Assembly: GCA_963632245.1 (NCBI GenBank)
Contig: CAVGTF010000021.1
Location: 1 to 21,189 of the forward strand
DNA length: 21,189 nucleotides
Direction: 5' to 3'
From: UBA1724 sp963632245
GTDB lineage: Bacteria > Verrucomicrobiota > Lentisphaeria > Oligosphaerales > Oligosphaeraceae
Part shown: one piece after another, positions 1 to 8,210 of the stretch
How positions within the stretch are numbered: position 1 is the first letter of the stretch
Layout of the letters: each line of letters starts with the position of its first letter
The notes under the pieces: model-generated
Told to the model about the DNA's origin: nothing
The model's database searches: none
Seen by the model: the letters and a program-made list of their open reading frames with translations, nothing else
Translations under genes and position numbers: made by a program

Positions 1-262
1 CCTCCTTCCTCCTTTTTTCGTATCTAGGCATTCGAGGGTGAAAAAGGGCGGGCGCGGTTTATAGTACCCCACCCGCCCGTCCCGGGAGGGTGGATGAGGC
101 CTATTTCACGTAGGAGGTGGGTCTGGATCCTGCGCATTGCGTCCGGCGCGCCCCGTGTTTTTGTGCGTCGGCCGTGTTTTTTTTATCGAATCCGCCTAGT
201 TGTGTTGTCGGAAGGGCAGCCGGACTGGGGGATTTGTTTTTTTTATCGAGGCGTTTCTGTCT
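1..262. other. Gene-free leader upstream of the SNF2 gene
   Basis: No convincing gene is seen. A 7-bp inverted repeat (GGGCGGG at 46-52, CCCGCCC at 72-78) encloses a TATAGT-like hexamer at 60-65 and may be a hairpin ending an upstream gene or part of a promoter. The 13-mer TTTTTTTTATCGA occurs twice, at about 177-189 and 237-249, the second ending 13 nt before the chosen SNF2 start. No Shine-Dalgarno sequence precedes that start. The short open frames here are not supported. Confidence 0.5.
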
Positions 263-3200
263 ATGCCTGTCAAAAAGTCCCGTTCCCAGTCGTCCGTCAA
301 GAAGAAGCAGCGGACTGACGCCCCCGAGAATCGCATTCTCGAGGAGGTCTTGAAGGCCATTGGCCGTCCCGTCTCGTCCCAGGAATTATTGAATGTCCTG
401 TTGTTATTGGGGCATGGAGAGTTCGAGATTTTCCGTCGCATGACGGAGGGTGACATTGCGGACTGTCTGTCTCGTCTTGTGGAGGGCGGCCGTGTGGTGT
501 GCACCTCGGAAGGTCTCTATGGTGCGGAAGCGAAAGATGGCCACGAGCTCCGGGAGATCTTCGGCAAGCCCGAATACGCGCCGTTGCCCGACGCCATCTT
601 CCATGCGCTGCCCAGCGTGGACATCCACGGACAGACCTCCCGCGAGAATCTCCAGCGGGATATCAAGAACGCCTTCTACAGCCAGAATATCGCTCTCTTG
701 AACCAGGTCCTCGTCGTCATGCGCGACGCCTTCCCCCGGGACTACGCACGCACGGATCTCTTTGATTTCCTCTTTGACGAAGACGAAGAGTGGCTGCTCT
801 CCCTCCCCGAGGCCTTCCTGCTGGTCTGCGCCTGGCGACTGCTGCCCTCCGCCGCACTCTCCCTGCGGCCCGTCCGCGGTTTGGCGGAGCGGGTCTATGC
901 ACTGGCGGAGAATGCACAGCCCATGGCGGTCACCGCCATGCTGGACTATGCGTTGCTCTGCGGGGATTGGCGGGTGTTGCCGAATCTTCTGCGACGCTTG
1001 CAATCCGGCGCGCCGTTGTTGTTGCGCCGTGGCTGGAGTCGGTTCTTGGCGGGGCGTGACGAGGAGGCCATTGTCGCCTTCCGGGATGCCCTGGACCGCA
1101 TTCGTCAATCGGCCCATTCCCACAATGGCTACTTCAAGACGGTGGGTGGTGTCTTTGCGGTGTTGGCGCTGTTGCGCGAGGGCTCCCCGGCGTCGTTGCA
1201 TTTGGCGCGTTTTTACGCCAAGAGTGGCGCGGCCAACGACACCCCACATGGCGTCGTGTACACCCTCCTGGAGAGCGTGGTGCAGGCAAAGGCCAACCCG
1301 GATCTGCCGCCCGTCAATCCCGTCTGGCACTCCGACTGTCGCCTGAATACCTTCTTTGCCTGCCTGGCCCATTTCTGGCTCACCGGCACCCTGGATGGCT
1401 CCCAGCGCATGCTGCTGGAGGATGTCTCCACGGCGGCGCACCAGGGTGGCTATCAGTGGATTGCCGAGGAGTGCCAGGAGCTCCAGCGGCGTCTGGAGAG
1501 CCAGGGCGCGGCCTTCAGCCGCTGGCACGATCCCGCCCACAGCAAGCTGCCCTTCGCCATCGACTGCGTCCTCACCCGCAACAGCTGGGTGGAGCGCTTC
1601 GCAAAATTGGGCCAGGTGCTGGAGGAACTCCCCCAGAACAGCGACACCCGCCTCGCCTGGAGCGTCAATACCGACCAGGCCGATCGCGGCATCCTGACTG
1701 TCAAGCCCATCGAGCAGCACTCCACGCGTCGGGGAAAGACCCTGGGCGTCCGCGACCGCTGGACCAAGGGGCGTCGCTTCACCGCATACCGCGACTGGAC
1801 CTTCGGGAGCCTGGACCGCACTCGTCAGGCGCCTGTGGGAGAACTCCTCTTCCTGGGACTGACCCCGCAGGACTGTTATGCCTGCGATCTCCTCCGCGAG
1901 ACCGAGGCGCTATTGAAAACCTCCCCACAGGAGGCGCCCTATGCCTGGGCGAAGGTCATCCAGGCATTGGTGGGGCATCCCCGTGTCATGCTGGAGGGCG
2001 GTGACGGTCAGACCCTCCGCTGCGTGAACTGCGAGCCTGTCATCCAGGTGACACAGGTCGGTGACGACCTCCAGTATCACCTGCTACCCGATGCCCCCGC
2101 AGACGCCGATTGCGTCGTGCGCCTGGAGCAGGGCGACCAGCTGGCGGTCTACGCCTTCCCCACTCCCTACCGGCATCTCCGCGCCGCCCTGGCAGGAGAC
2201 TTCCAAGTGCCCGGAGTCCTTTCCTCCGAAAACCAGCAGGTCCTCTCCAAGATGGTGCGGAATTTCCGCGTGATCTCCCAGGATCCCCTCCCCGGACTGG
2301 ATCTGGAGCCCAATCCCACTGACACCATCCCCTGCGTCCAGCTTACTCCCCGGGACAAGGGCCTGCGGGTGGAATTCCTGGTGCGGCCCTTCGGCACCGC
2401 GGCACCCTACTACACTCCCGGCGAGGGACCCCTGGAGATGATTCTCCCCAGCAGCGAAAAGCCCTTCCGCATGGTCCGCGATGTCCAGCGGGAACTCGCC
2501 TTGGCCGAGGAACTGGTCACCGCATGTCCCATGCTCTCTGAGAGCGGCCGGGAGAAGGACTGGATTTGGAATGTGGAGGGCATGAGCTGCTACGAGCTCA
2601 CCATCGCCCTCAAGGAACAGATGCAGGGCGGAAAGTGCCACGTCCAGTGGCCTTCCGACAACCGCTTCATCTGCCGCCGGACTCTCACCATGAGCAATGT
2701 CTCCCTCCATACCCAGAGCTACCTCTCCTGGTTCTCTGTGGAGGGCGAGGTGAAGCTGGAGGACTCCGACGCCACCGCCACCCTGGCGGATCTGGTCCAC
2801 GCCGTGGCCGAAAAGAAGCGCTTCGTCACGTTGGACGACGGACAGGTGGTGGCGCTCTCCGAGAAGCTCCGGGAGCAGCTGAGCGCCCTGAGCCGTCTGG
2901 GCGACCTCAATGGCGGCGGCATGCGGATCTGCCAGTTCCTTATGCCCTTCTTGAGCCGTGAGCTGGAGAACTTCCCTGGCGCCGAGTTGCCCCCGGAGTC
3001 CAATGCGTGGATCCAGCAGTATAACCACGCCATGGAGGAAAAGCCCGCCGTGCCCGCCGGACTCCAGGCCACCCTCCGTCCCTATCAGGAAGAGGGCTTC
3101 CTGTGGCTCTCACGACTGGACCGCGCCGGCGCCGGCGCCTGTCTGGCCGACGACATGGGTCTGGGAAAGACCGTCCAGGCCATCACGCTGGTTCTGGCGA

Positions 3201-4444
3201 AGGCCGAGGAGGGCCCCACGCTGGTGGTGGCGCCTACCTCCGTCTGCGCAAACTGGCAGCACGAATTCCGGCACTTCGCACCCTCTCTGGACTGCCAGGT
3301 CTTCGGTCCCGGCGACCGCGAGGAGGCCTTCCGGCGCCTGGGACCCCGCCATGTCATGATCGCCAGCTACGGATTGCTCCAGAGCGAACAGCAGTCCTTC
3401 CGGAAGATTCAGTGGCGTGTCGCCATCCTGGACGAAGCCCAGGCCATTAAGAATTCCCACGCAAAGCGCTCCCAGGCCGCCCTGGAGATCCATGCGGACT
3501 TCCGCGTGGTCACCACCGGTACCCCCGTGGAAAATAACCTCAACGAGCTCTGGAGTATCTTCAATTTCATCATCCCCGGACTCCTGGGCACCCGCGAGGG
3601 CTTCCAGCACCGCTTTGCGACCGCCATCGAGCACGATAACAACAAGGACGCGACCCAGAATCTCCGTGGAATCGTCAGCCCCTTCCTGCTGCGGCGCCGG
3701 AAGGACCAGGTCCTCAACGACCTGCCCCCCAAGGAGGAGATCGATTACCCCGTGGAGCTCGGCGACAAGGAACGCGAATTCTACGACAATCTGCGCCGGC
3801 AGATCCTGCGGGATCTGGAGTCCCGGGACGAAAGCGAGGGCCAGAAGCACATCCGGGTTCTCTCCGGCATCACCAAGCTCCGACTGGCCGTGGATCATCC
3901 GCGGCTGGTGCCCGGCGGCGAGGGACTCTCCGGCGCCAAGCTGGAGGCATTCCTGGAATTGCTGCGGCGCATTCTGCGCAGTGACCACAAGGTGCTGGTC
4001 TTCAGCCAGTTCGTGAAATTCCTGGAGATTGTCCGCGAGACCCTGGACGAAGAGGGCATCGCCTACGAGTATCTGGATGGCGCCCGCACTCCCAAGGAGC
4101 GCGCCACCGCCGTGGAGAACTTCCAGACCGGCGATGTCCCCGTCTTCCTCATCAGCCTCAAGGCGGGCGGATTGGGCTTGAACCTGACCCAGGCCGACTA
4201 CGTGATCCATCTGGATTCCTGGTGGAATCCCGCCGTGGAAAACCAGGCATCCGACCGCGCGCACCGTCTGGGACAGCATAAGAAGGTCACCATCTACCAC
4301 CTCCAGACGGTCAATACCATCGAGGACAAGATCAAGGCACTCCACAAGCGGAAGCGCGATCTCGCCGACAATCTTCTGACCGGCGCCGACACCATCGAGA
4401 CCGTCCCGCTGGAAGAACTCCTGAAACTCCTGCGCGAAGGCTGA
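263..4444 (+). CDS. SNF2-family DNA-dependent ATPase/helicase-like protein
   Basis: This is a very large (1393 aa) Swi2/Snf2 superfamily 2 ATPase, a family that translocates on double-stranded DNA to remodel protein-DNA complexes. The ATPase core fills the C-terminal third. It starts at about residue 939 (LRPYQEEGFLWL), with Walker A DDMGLGKT at 963-970, the Walker B box DEAQ at 1057-1060, a TGTPVENN motif III region, and the C-terminal lobe ending in HRLGQ at 1334-1338. The first ~80 residues are Lys-rich and then resemble a winged helix. Residues ~100-930 are not recognised and may be a helical and beta-rich substrate-binding region. The start was moved from 200 to the ATG at 263 (MPVKKSRSQ) because the upstream 21 codons lie in T-rich leader and look non-coding. 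No Shine-Dalgarno is visible. It stands alone, with no methyltransferase or nuclease nearby to suggest a defence role. The SNF2 assignment is certain; the biological role is unknown. Confidence 0.93.
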   Translation: MPVKKSRSQSSVKKKQRTDAPENRILEEVLKAIGRPVSSQELLNVLLLLGHGEFEIFRRMTEGDIADCLSRLVEGGRVVCTSEGLYGAEAKDGHELREIFGKPEYAPLPDAIFHALPSVDIHGQTSRENLQRDIKNAFYSQNIALLNQVLVVMRDAFPRDYARTDLFDFLFDEDEEWLLSLPEAFLLVCAWRLLPSAALSLRPVRGLAERVYALAENAQPMAVTAMLDYALLCGDWRVLPNLLRRLQSGAPLLLRRGWSRFLAGRDEEAIVAFRDALDRIRQSAHSHNGYFKTVGGVFAVLALLREGSPASLHLARFYAKSGAANDTPHGVVYTLLESVVQAKANPDLPPVNPVWHSDCRLNTFFACLAHFWLTGTLDGSQRMLLEDVSTAAHQGGYQWIAEECQELQRRLESQGAAFSRWHDPAHSKLPFAIDCVLTRNSWVERFAKLGQVLEELPQNSDTRLAWSVNTDQADRGILTVKPIEQHSTRRGKTLGVRDRWTKGRRFTAYRDWTFGSLDRTRQAPVGELLFLGLTPQDCYACDLLRETEALLKTSPQEAPYAWAKVIQALVGHPRVMLEGGDGQTLRCVNCEPVIQVTQVGDDLQYHLLPDAPADADCVVRLEQGDQLAVYAFPTPYRHLRAALAGDFQVPGVLSSENQQVLSKMVRNFRVISQDPLPGLDLEPNPTDTIPCVQLTPRDKGLRVEFLVRPFGTAAPYYTPGEGPLEMILPSSEKPFRMVRDVQRELALAEELVTACPMLSESGREKDWIWNVEGMSCYELTIALKEQMQGGKCHVQWPSDNRFICRRTLTMSNVSLHTQSYLSWFSVEGEVKLEDSDATATLADLVHAVAEKKRFVTLDDGQVVALSEKLREQLSALSRLGDLNGGGMRICQFLMPFLSRELENFPGAELPPESNAWIQQYNHAMEEKPAVPAGLQATLRPYQEEGFLWLSRLDRAGAGACLADDMGLGKTVQAITLVLAKAEEGPTLVVAPTSVCANWQHEFRHFAPSLDCQVFGPGDREEAFRRLGPRHVMIASYGLLQSEQQSFRKIQWRVAILDEAQAIKNSHAKRSQAALEIHADFRVVTTGTPVENNLNELWSIFNFIIPGLLGTREGFQHRFATAIEHDNNKDATQNLRGIVSPFLLRRRKDQVLNDLPPKEEIDYPVELGDKEREFYDNLRRQILRDLESRDESEGQKHIRVLSGITKLRLAVDHPRLVPGGEGLSGAKLEAFLELLRRILRSDHKVLVFSQFVKFLEIVRETLDEEGIAYEYLDGARTPKERATAVENFQTGDVPVFLISLKAGGLGLNLTQADYVIHLDSWWNPAVENQASDRAHRLGQHKKVTIYHLQTVNTIEDKIKALHKRKRDLADNLLTGADTIETVPLEELLKLLREG

Positions 4445-4614
4445 TTTCGCATTTGGCCATTAGCGGCTACGGCGTCTCTTAAGGAGCCGTGCTTAGCCTA
4501 GGCGCAATGTTGCAGGAAGACTACCAAAGGAGGGCGGGCTGCCGCCCCTGTACCCCCGCCTAATTTCTTCCGCCTACCGGCGGTACCTTTTAGCCATTTA
4601 GCTCTTTACGCGCT
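4445..4614. repeat. Spacer with partial A repeat and one B hairpin repeat
   Basis: The gap between the SNF2 and HAD genes holds a degenerate fragment of the 62-bp repeat (TTGGCCATTAGCGGCTA, from 4453). It also holds one copy of the second extragenic module at about 4521-4587, which reads CCAAAGGAGG, then a perfect hairpin GGGCGG/CCGCCC at 4532-4547, then CTTCCGCCTACCGGCGGTAC. The same module recurs at 11281, 11646 and 19789. No T-tract follows the hairpin, so it is not a standard terminator. Confidence 0.7.
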
Positions 4615-5367
4615 ATGAATTCGCTTCTCGCACTAGACTTCGACGGCGTCATCTGTGATTCTGCGCCGGAAAATGCCGCCACTGCCTGGCGTTGCTGCCG
4701 TGCCCTCTGGCCCGAGCTCTTCCGTGGTGAAGTGCCGCAGGAGCAGATCCAGCGCTTCTGCCAGGAGTTGCGTCCCTACATGGAGACCGGCTACCAGTCC
4801 ATCCTCCAGACCTGGCTCTTCTGGTCGAAAGCGCCGCTGTCGCGTGCGACCACCGAATTCGCGGCGAATCTGGATGCTGTTTTGGCGGATGCGAAGCAGG
4901 ACAAGGCGTCGTTGAAGGCGCTCTTTGGCGGCGAGCGTGATCGCTGGCTCTCCGAGGACGAGAATGGCTGGCTCTCCTACAATCAATTCTATCCCGGCGC
5001 CGCCGATGCCCTGCGGGAGCTCCTCTCCCGGGCGGATGTGCGGATTTTGACCACCAAGGAGGAGCGCTTTGTCTCCCGCCTCATGGCGCGGGAGGGCGTG
5101 GACTTCCCGGAAGAGAAGATCTTCGGTTTGGGGCGGATTCGCAACAAGCAGGAGACCCTCCTGGAGTGGAGTCGCGAGGGCGCGCTGGTCTTCGTGGAGG
5201 ACCGCCTGGCTACCCTGGAGCGCATGGAGGGCATCGCGGGCCTGGAGAAGACCGCACTGGTCTTCGCGGACTGGGGATACAGCACTCAGGAACAGCGTGA
5301 TGCCGCCGCCGCGGATCCCCGCATTCGGGTTATAGAAAATCCCTCTCGGCTGAAGGAGCTCGTCTAA
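4615..5367 (+). CDS. HAD-superfamily hydrolase (phosphoglycolate phosphatase-like)
   Basis: This 250-residue protein is a haloacid dehalogenase-type phosphohydrolase of unknown substrate. Motif I is at the N-terminus (LDFDGVICDS, with the nucleophile Asp and the acid/base Asp replaced by the V-I-C-D form typical of the class). A helical cap covers residues ~25-125. Motif II is ILTTKE, the motif III basic region is FGLGRIRNKQETLLEW, and motif IV is VFVEDRLATLERM. Length and order fit a cytosolic subfamily I enzyme. The ATG has no Shine-Dalgarno; it follows a pyrimidine-rich stretch at the edge of the upstream repeat module. The next gene begins 2 nt after the stop, so the two are probably co-transcribed and translationally coupled. 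The substrate cannot be inferred from context. Confidence 0.88.
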   Translation: MNSLLALDFDGVICDSAPENAATAWRCCRALWPELFRGEVPQEQIQRFCQELRPYMETGYQSILQTWLFWSKAPLSRATTEFAANLDAVLADAKQDKASLKALFGGERDRWLSEDENGWLSYNQFYPGAADALRELLSRADVRILTTKEERFVSRLMAREGVDFPEEKIFGLGRIRNKQETLLEWSREGALVFVEDRLATLERMEGIAGLEKTALVFADWGYSTQEQRDAAAADPRIRVIENPSRLKELV

Positions 5368-5369
5368 CC

Positions 5370-5912
5370 ATGGTCCTTTACCGCACACTCTCGGTCCTGG
5401 CGGGACTCCTGGCGGTCGCCAGCGCGGCCTTCGCCGCCTGCGCCCTCCCCCGCCATCCCCGCTGGGCAACCGCAATCCCCCGCCTGAAGATCCCCGGAAT
5501 GGTCCTGGGAACGCTGGTCCTGATGGACTGCGCATTCGAGGCCGGACGGCTCCTCCCCGGCACTCGATGGCCCGCGCTCTTCTGGCTCCTGGTCCCCGTG
5601 ACCCTCGTTCTTGCCTGGAAGACCCTGGATTTCCTCTTCGCGCGGGCATTTGCCGGCGCCTGGGTGCTGCTGGTGAATTATCTCATCCAGAATGCCTTCG
5701 CGTATTATTGCGGCATCCGGCCCCTCTATGCCATCGCCGCCCTGGTCTGGGGCGTCTGCGCCACCATCGTCCTCTTCGCTCCCTGGCAATTCCGGGACCT
5801 CCTGGAGAATTGCGCAAAATCCGCGAAGGGCCTCCCGAATCGCATCCTCTTGGGCGTCGGCATTGTCACGGGTCTCCTGATGGCGCTCTTGCCCTTCGTG
5901 GGACGCAACTAG
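5370..5912 (+). CDS. Small polytopic membrane protein of unknown function
   Basis: The 180-residue product is strongly hydrophobic, with about five or six predicted membrane segments (roughly residues 6-26, 43-60, 70-88, 92-112, 117-138 and 158-177). Short basic loops separate them, for example PRHPRWATAIPRLK between the first two. I recognise no family motif. It starts 2 nt after the HAD stop, and AAGGAG inside the end of the HAD gene lies 11 nt before its ATG, so coupled translation is likely. A probable terminator follows at 5952-5986. A membrane partner of the HAD phosphatase is possible but unproven. Confidence 0.75.
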   Translation: MVLYRTLSVLAGLLAVASAAFAACALPRHPRWATAIPRLKIPGMVLGTLVLMDCAFEAGRLLPGTRWPALFWLLVPVTLVLAWKTLDFLFARAFAGAWVLLVNYLIQNAFAYYCGIRPLYAIAALVWGVCATIVLFAPWQFRDLLENCAKSAKGLPNRILLGVGIVTGLLMALLPFVGRN

Positions 5913-5929
5913 AACAGCGACGCCACGGT

Positions 5930-5935
5930 TATATT
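5930..5935 (+). promoter_or_regulatory. Possible -10 element for the GH20 gene
   Basis: TATATT lies in the gap after the membrane-protein gene, about 88 nt before the GH20 start. No good -35 hexamer is found 16-18 nt upstream, so support is weak. If it is used, the transcript would begin just before the hairpin at 5952. Confidence 0.3.
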
Positions 5936-5951
5936 TTCAACGCATCCTTGT

Positions 5952-5990
5952 AATCCCCGGTACTCTCGCGTACTCGGGGATTTTCTGTTC
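5952..5990 (+). terminator. Probable Rho-independent terminator after the HAD/membrane-protein operon
   Basis: Perfect 8-bp arms AATCCCCG (5952-5959) and CGGGGATT (5975-5982) carry an inner GTAC/GTAC pairing and are followed by a T-rich run (TTTTCTGTT). It lies 40 nt after the membrane-protein stop and 33 nt before the GH20 start. Confidence 0.6.
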
Positions 5991-6022
5991 CCATTCCCCC
6001 ATCCCCTAGCGTGAAACCGAAC

Positions 6023-7867
6023 ATGATCGCCCTCCTCCCTACTCCGAAAAAAGTCTCCTTCTCCCAGCAGGATACCTTCCGCTGGGCTTCTCTAGAGAAT
6101 CTCCTGCTGCCCCGCGAATACACTCCCGCGCTGCTCCAGGCAGTCCTGACCTTTGCGGAGGAATACGAGGGACTCGTCGGAAATCGTCCCCGCCTGGGTG
6201 TGGCAGGGCAGGCCTTCGACCGCCCCGGCATCGTGCTGGAATTCGCCGAGGGCTTCGGCACTGACGATTACGCGATCTCCGCGTCTGCGCAGGGCGTGGC
6301 AGTGAAGGCCTCCACCGAGACCGGACTCTTCTACGGCATCCAGACCCTGCGGCAGCTCCTCTCTCAGTCCGGAGAGGTCTGCCCCGCCTGCGAAATCCAG
6401 GACTCCCCCGATTTCGCGGTCCGCGGATTCTACCATGATATCACCCGTAGCGCCGTCCCCACCCTGGAGACCCTCTGCACGCTGGTGGACAAGATGAGCT
6501 TCTACAAGCTGAACCAGCTGCAGCTCTACGTGGAGCATACCTTCGCTTTTGCGCGCCACTGCGATATCTGGCAAGGCGCCGATCCCCTTACCGCCGAGGA
6601 GGTCCTCCGCCTCCAGGACTACTGCGAAGCGCGTCATGTGGAGCTGGTGCCCTCCGTCTCCACCTTCGGACACTTCTATACTGCCCTGCGCAGCAAGCGC
6701 CTGGAGGACCTGAACGAGCTGGATGTGAAGGCCTCCGAGCTGCCGTTCTCCCTCTACGACCGCATGGCACACTACACCCTCAATCCCTCCGATCCCCGCT
6801 CCATCCAGCTAGTGGCCGAAATCCTGGAGGACTACCTCCCGCTCTTCCACTCCCGCTACGCCAATATCTGCTGCGACGAGACCTTCGATCTCGGCAAGGG
6901 CAAGAACGCGCCGCTTGTGAAGGAGCCCGCCGATGTGAAGAAGCTCTACGTGGGCTTCCTCAAGAAGATCATGGATGTGGTGGTGCGTCTGGGCAAGGTC
7001 CCCATGTTCTGGGGTGACATCATCGGCGAGGACCACGAGCTGATGAAGGAGCTTCCCGAGGGCGCCATCCCCCTGGAGTGGGATTACGGCCCCGAGTGCG
7101 ATCGATGGGATACCTCCAAGATGGCAGAGGCCGTCAAGACCTTCTATGTGTGCCCCGGAACCACCGCCTGGAACCGCTGGCTTTGCGATGTCTATGCCGG
7201 ACAGAAGAACATCCTCAACTACGCACGGAAGGGCCACAAATACGGCGCCACCGGATTGCTCAATACCAACTGGGGCGATTTCGGCAATGTCAATCTGCTG
7301 GCGACCTCCTGGTATGGCATGGTCTACGGCGCTGCCTGCGGCTGGAATGTGACGGCCGCCGAGGATGTGGAGGCCTTCGAGAGCGCCTTGGATGCCATCG
7401 AGTTCGGCGGCGCAAAGAATCTCTCCTCCAAGTGGCGCGAGTGCGCATCCATGTTCCAGTGCACCTGGCGCGAGCCCTCCCTGTGGGTGGATGCCACCAC
7501 GCTCCTCCGCGTGGAGAAGGACTGGGATGCCTGGTGCAACGCAAAGGCGATTCCCGGCATGATGCCCGCGCTTCAGAAGGTCAGCTTGGAGTTGGAGGAT
7601 GCCATCGCCTCCGCACATCCCCTGGATCCCCTGGCCGCCCGCGAATTGCGCTTCGCCACCGAGATGAATCTCCTGAATCATCGGATCATCGGTGTCATTG
7701 TGGGGACTCTCCCCGACGAGGATCCCTGGGCCGTGGCAGACGAACTCCGCCATCGCGAGGCACAGCTCTGCGAACTCTGGCATAAGCGCAATAAGCCCTC
7801 GGAATACCACGAGGTCCGCGCCGCACTCCTCATCCTCGCAAATCGCCTGGATGCGATGAAGAAATAG
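6023..7867 (+). CDS. Family 20 glycoside hydrolase (beta-N-acetylhexosaminidase-like)
   Basis: This 614-residue enzyme is expected to remove terminal N-acetylhexosamine, or a related beta-linked sugar, from oligosaccharides. The N-terminal ~115 residues match the alpha/beta accessory domain that precedes the GH20 barrel (LLPTPKKV start, and YGIQTLRQLL just before the barrel). The barrel begins at RGFYHDITRSAVP. The catalytic Asp-Glu pair is D285-E286 within YANICCDETFDLG. The family more often has G-G-D-E there, so the paired Cys in this protein are a subfamily variation. No signal peptide is seen, which suggests action in the cytoplasm on imported fragments. I prefer ATG at 6023 over GTG at 6011 because LLPTPKK normally lies near the N-terminus. 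No Shine-Dalgarno is apparent. No transporter or kinase gene is adjacent, so substrate specificity is open. Confidence 0.87.
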   Translation: MIALLPTPKKVSFSQQDTFRWASLENLLLPREYTPALLQAVLTFAEEYEGLVGNRPRLGVAGQAFDRPGIVLEFAEGFGTDDYAISASAQGVAVKASTETGLFYGIQTLRQLLSQSGEVCPACEIQDSPDFAVRGFYHDITRSAVPTLETLCTLVDKMSFYKLNQLQLYVEHTFAFARHCDIWQGADPLTAEEVLRLQDYCEARHVELVPSVSTFGHFYTALRSKRLEDLNELDVKASELPFSLYDRMAHYTLNPSDPRSIQLVAEILEDYLPLFHSRYANICCDETFDLGKGKNAPLVKEPADVKKLYVGFLKKIMDVVVRLGKVPMFWGDIIGEDHELMKELPEGAIPLEWDYGPECDRWDTSKMAEAVKTFYVCPGTTAWNRWLCDVYAGQKNILNYARKGHKYGATGLLNTNWGDFGNVNLLATSWYGMVYGAACGWNVTAAEDVEAFESALDAIEFGGAKNLSSKWRECASMFQCTWREPSLWVDATTLLRVEKDWDAWCNAKAIPGMMPALQKVSLELEDAIASAHPLDPLAARELRFATEMNLLNHRIIGVIVGTLPDEDPWAVADELRHREAQLCELWHKRNKPSEYHEVRAALLILANRLDAMKK

Positions 7868-8210
7868 CATAGCTTGGAAATCAGAGGGGGAAAATCGAAG
7901 GGACGGGGGCACACGCCCCCGCTCCCCTAAATAAGTACTTAGCCATTAGTGGCTAGCCGCTAGTTTATAAGGTGCCGCAGGCGCTCTTCTTTATGAGTGC
8001 TTAGCCATTAGTGGCTAGCTGCTTGTTTATAACTCTCCGCAGGCGTTTTCCTTTATAAGTACTTGGCCATTAGTGGTTAGCCGCCAGTTTATAAGATGTC
8101 TGCGGAGCTTTTCCGCGGCGCGTGCCGCGGTACTGGTATCGCCGCAATTGTGCGGCGGAATTCCCGCGGAGCGACCGAATAGCTAACCACTAACGGCTAG
8201 CCACGAATTA
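7868..8210. other. Gene-free repeat island between convergent genes
   Basis: No gene is seen between the convergent GH20 and aldo/keto reductase genes. The stretch starts with a GC-rich fragment of the B module (about 7900-7929), then three tandem 62-bp units (7931-8116). Two perfect hairpins follow: CCGCGGC/GCCGCGG at 8113-8130, and CGCCGCA/TGCGGCG at 8140-8157. An inverted fragment of the 62-bp unit lies at about 8180-8209. Neither hairpin has a T-tract, so simple terminators are not evident for either gene. Confidence 0.75.
7931..8116 (+). repeat. Three tandem copies of a 62-bp repeat (A repeat)
   Basis: Three head-to-tail units of exactly 62 bp run 7931-7992, 7993-8054 and 8055-8116. Each opens with a form of TAAGTACTTAGCCATTAGTGG, then GCTAGTTTATAAG, and ends in CGCAGGCG and a CTTCC-like tail. 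The core TAGCCA-TTAG-TGGCTA is a perfect 6-bp hairpin in units 1 and 2. In unit 3 an A-to-G and a C-to-T change keep much of the pairing through G-T pairs. Further single copies lie at 19638 and 21027. Confidence 0.85.

Noticed and set aside
3110..4345. Long antisense open frame (411 aa) opposite the SNF2 helicase core
   Set aside because: It mirrors a clearly coding strand of high third-position GC; the translation has no recognisable motif. The same holds for the antisense frame at 404-1720.
7931..8116. CRISPR array
   Set aside because: Units are contiguous 62-bp tandem repeats with no unique spacers, no cas genes are nearby, and other copies occur singly elsewhere.
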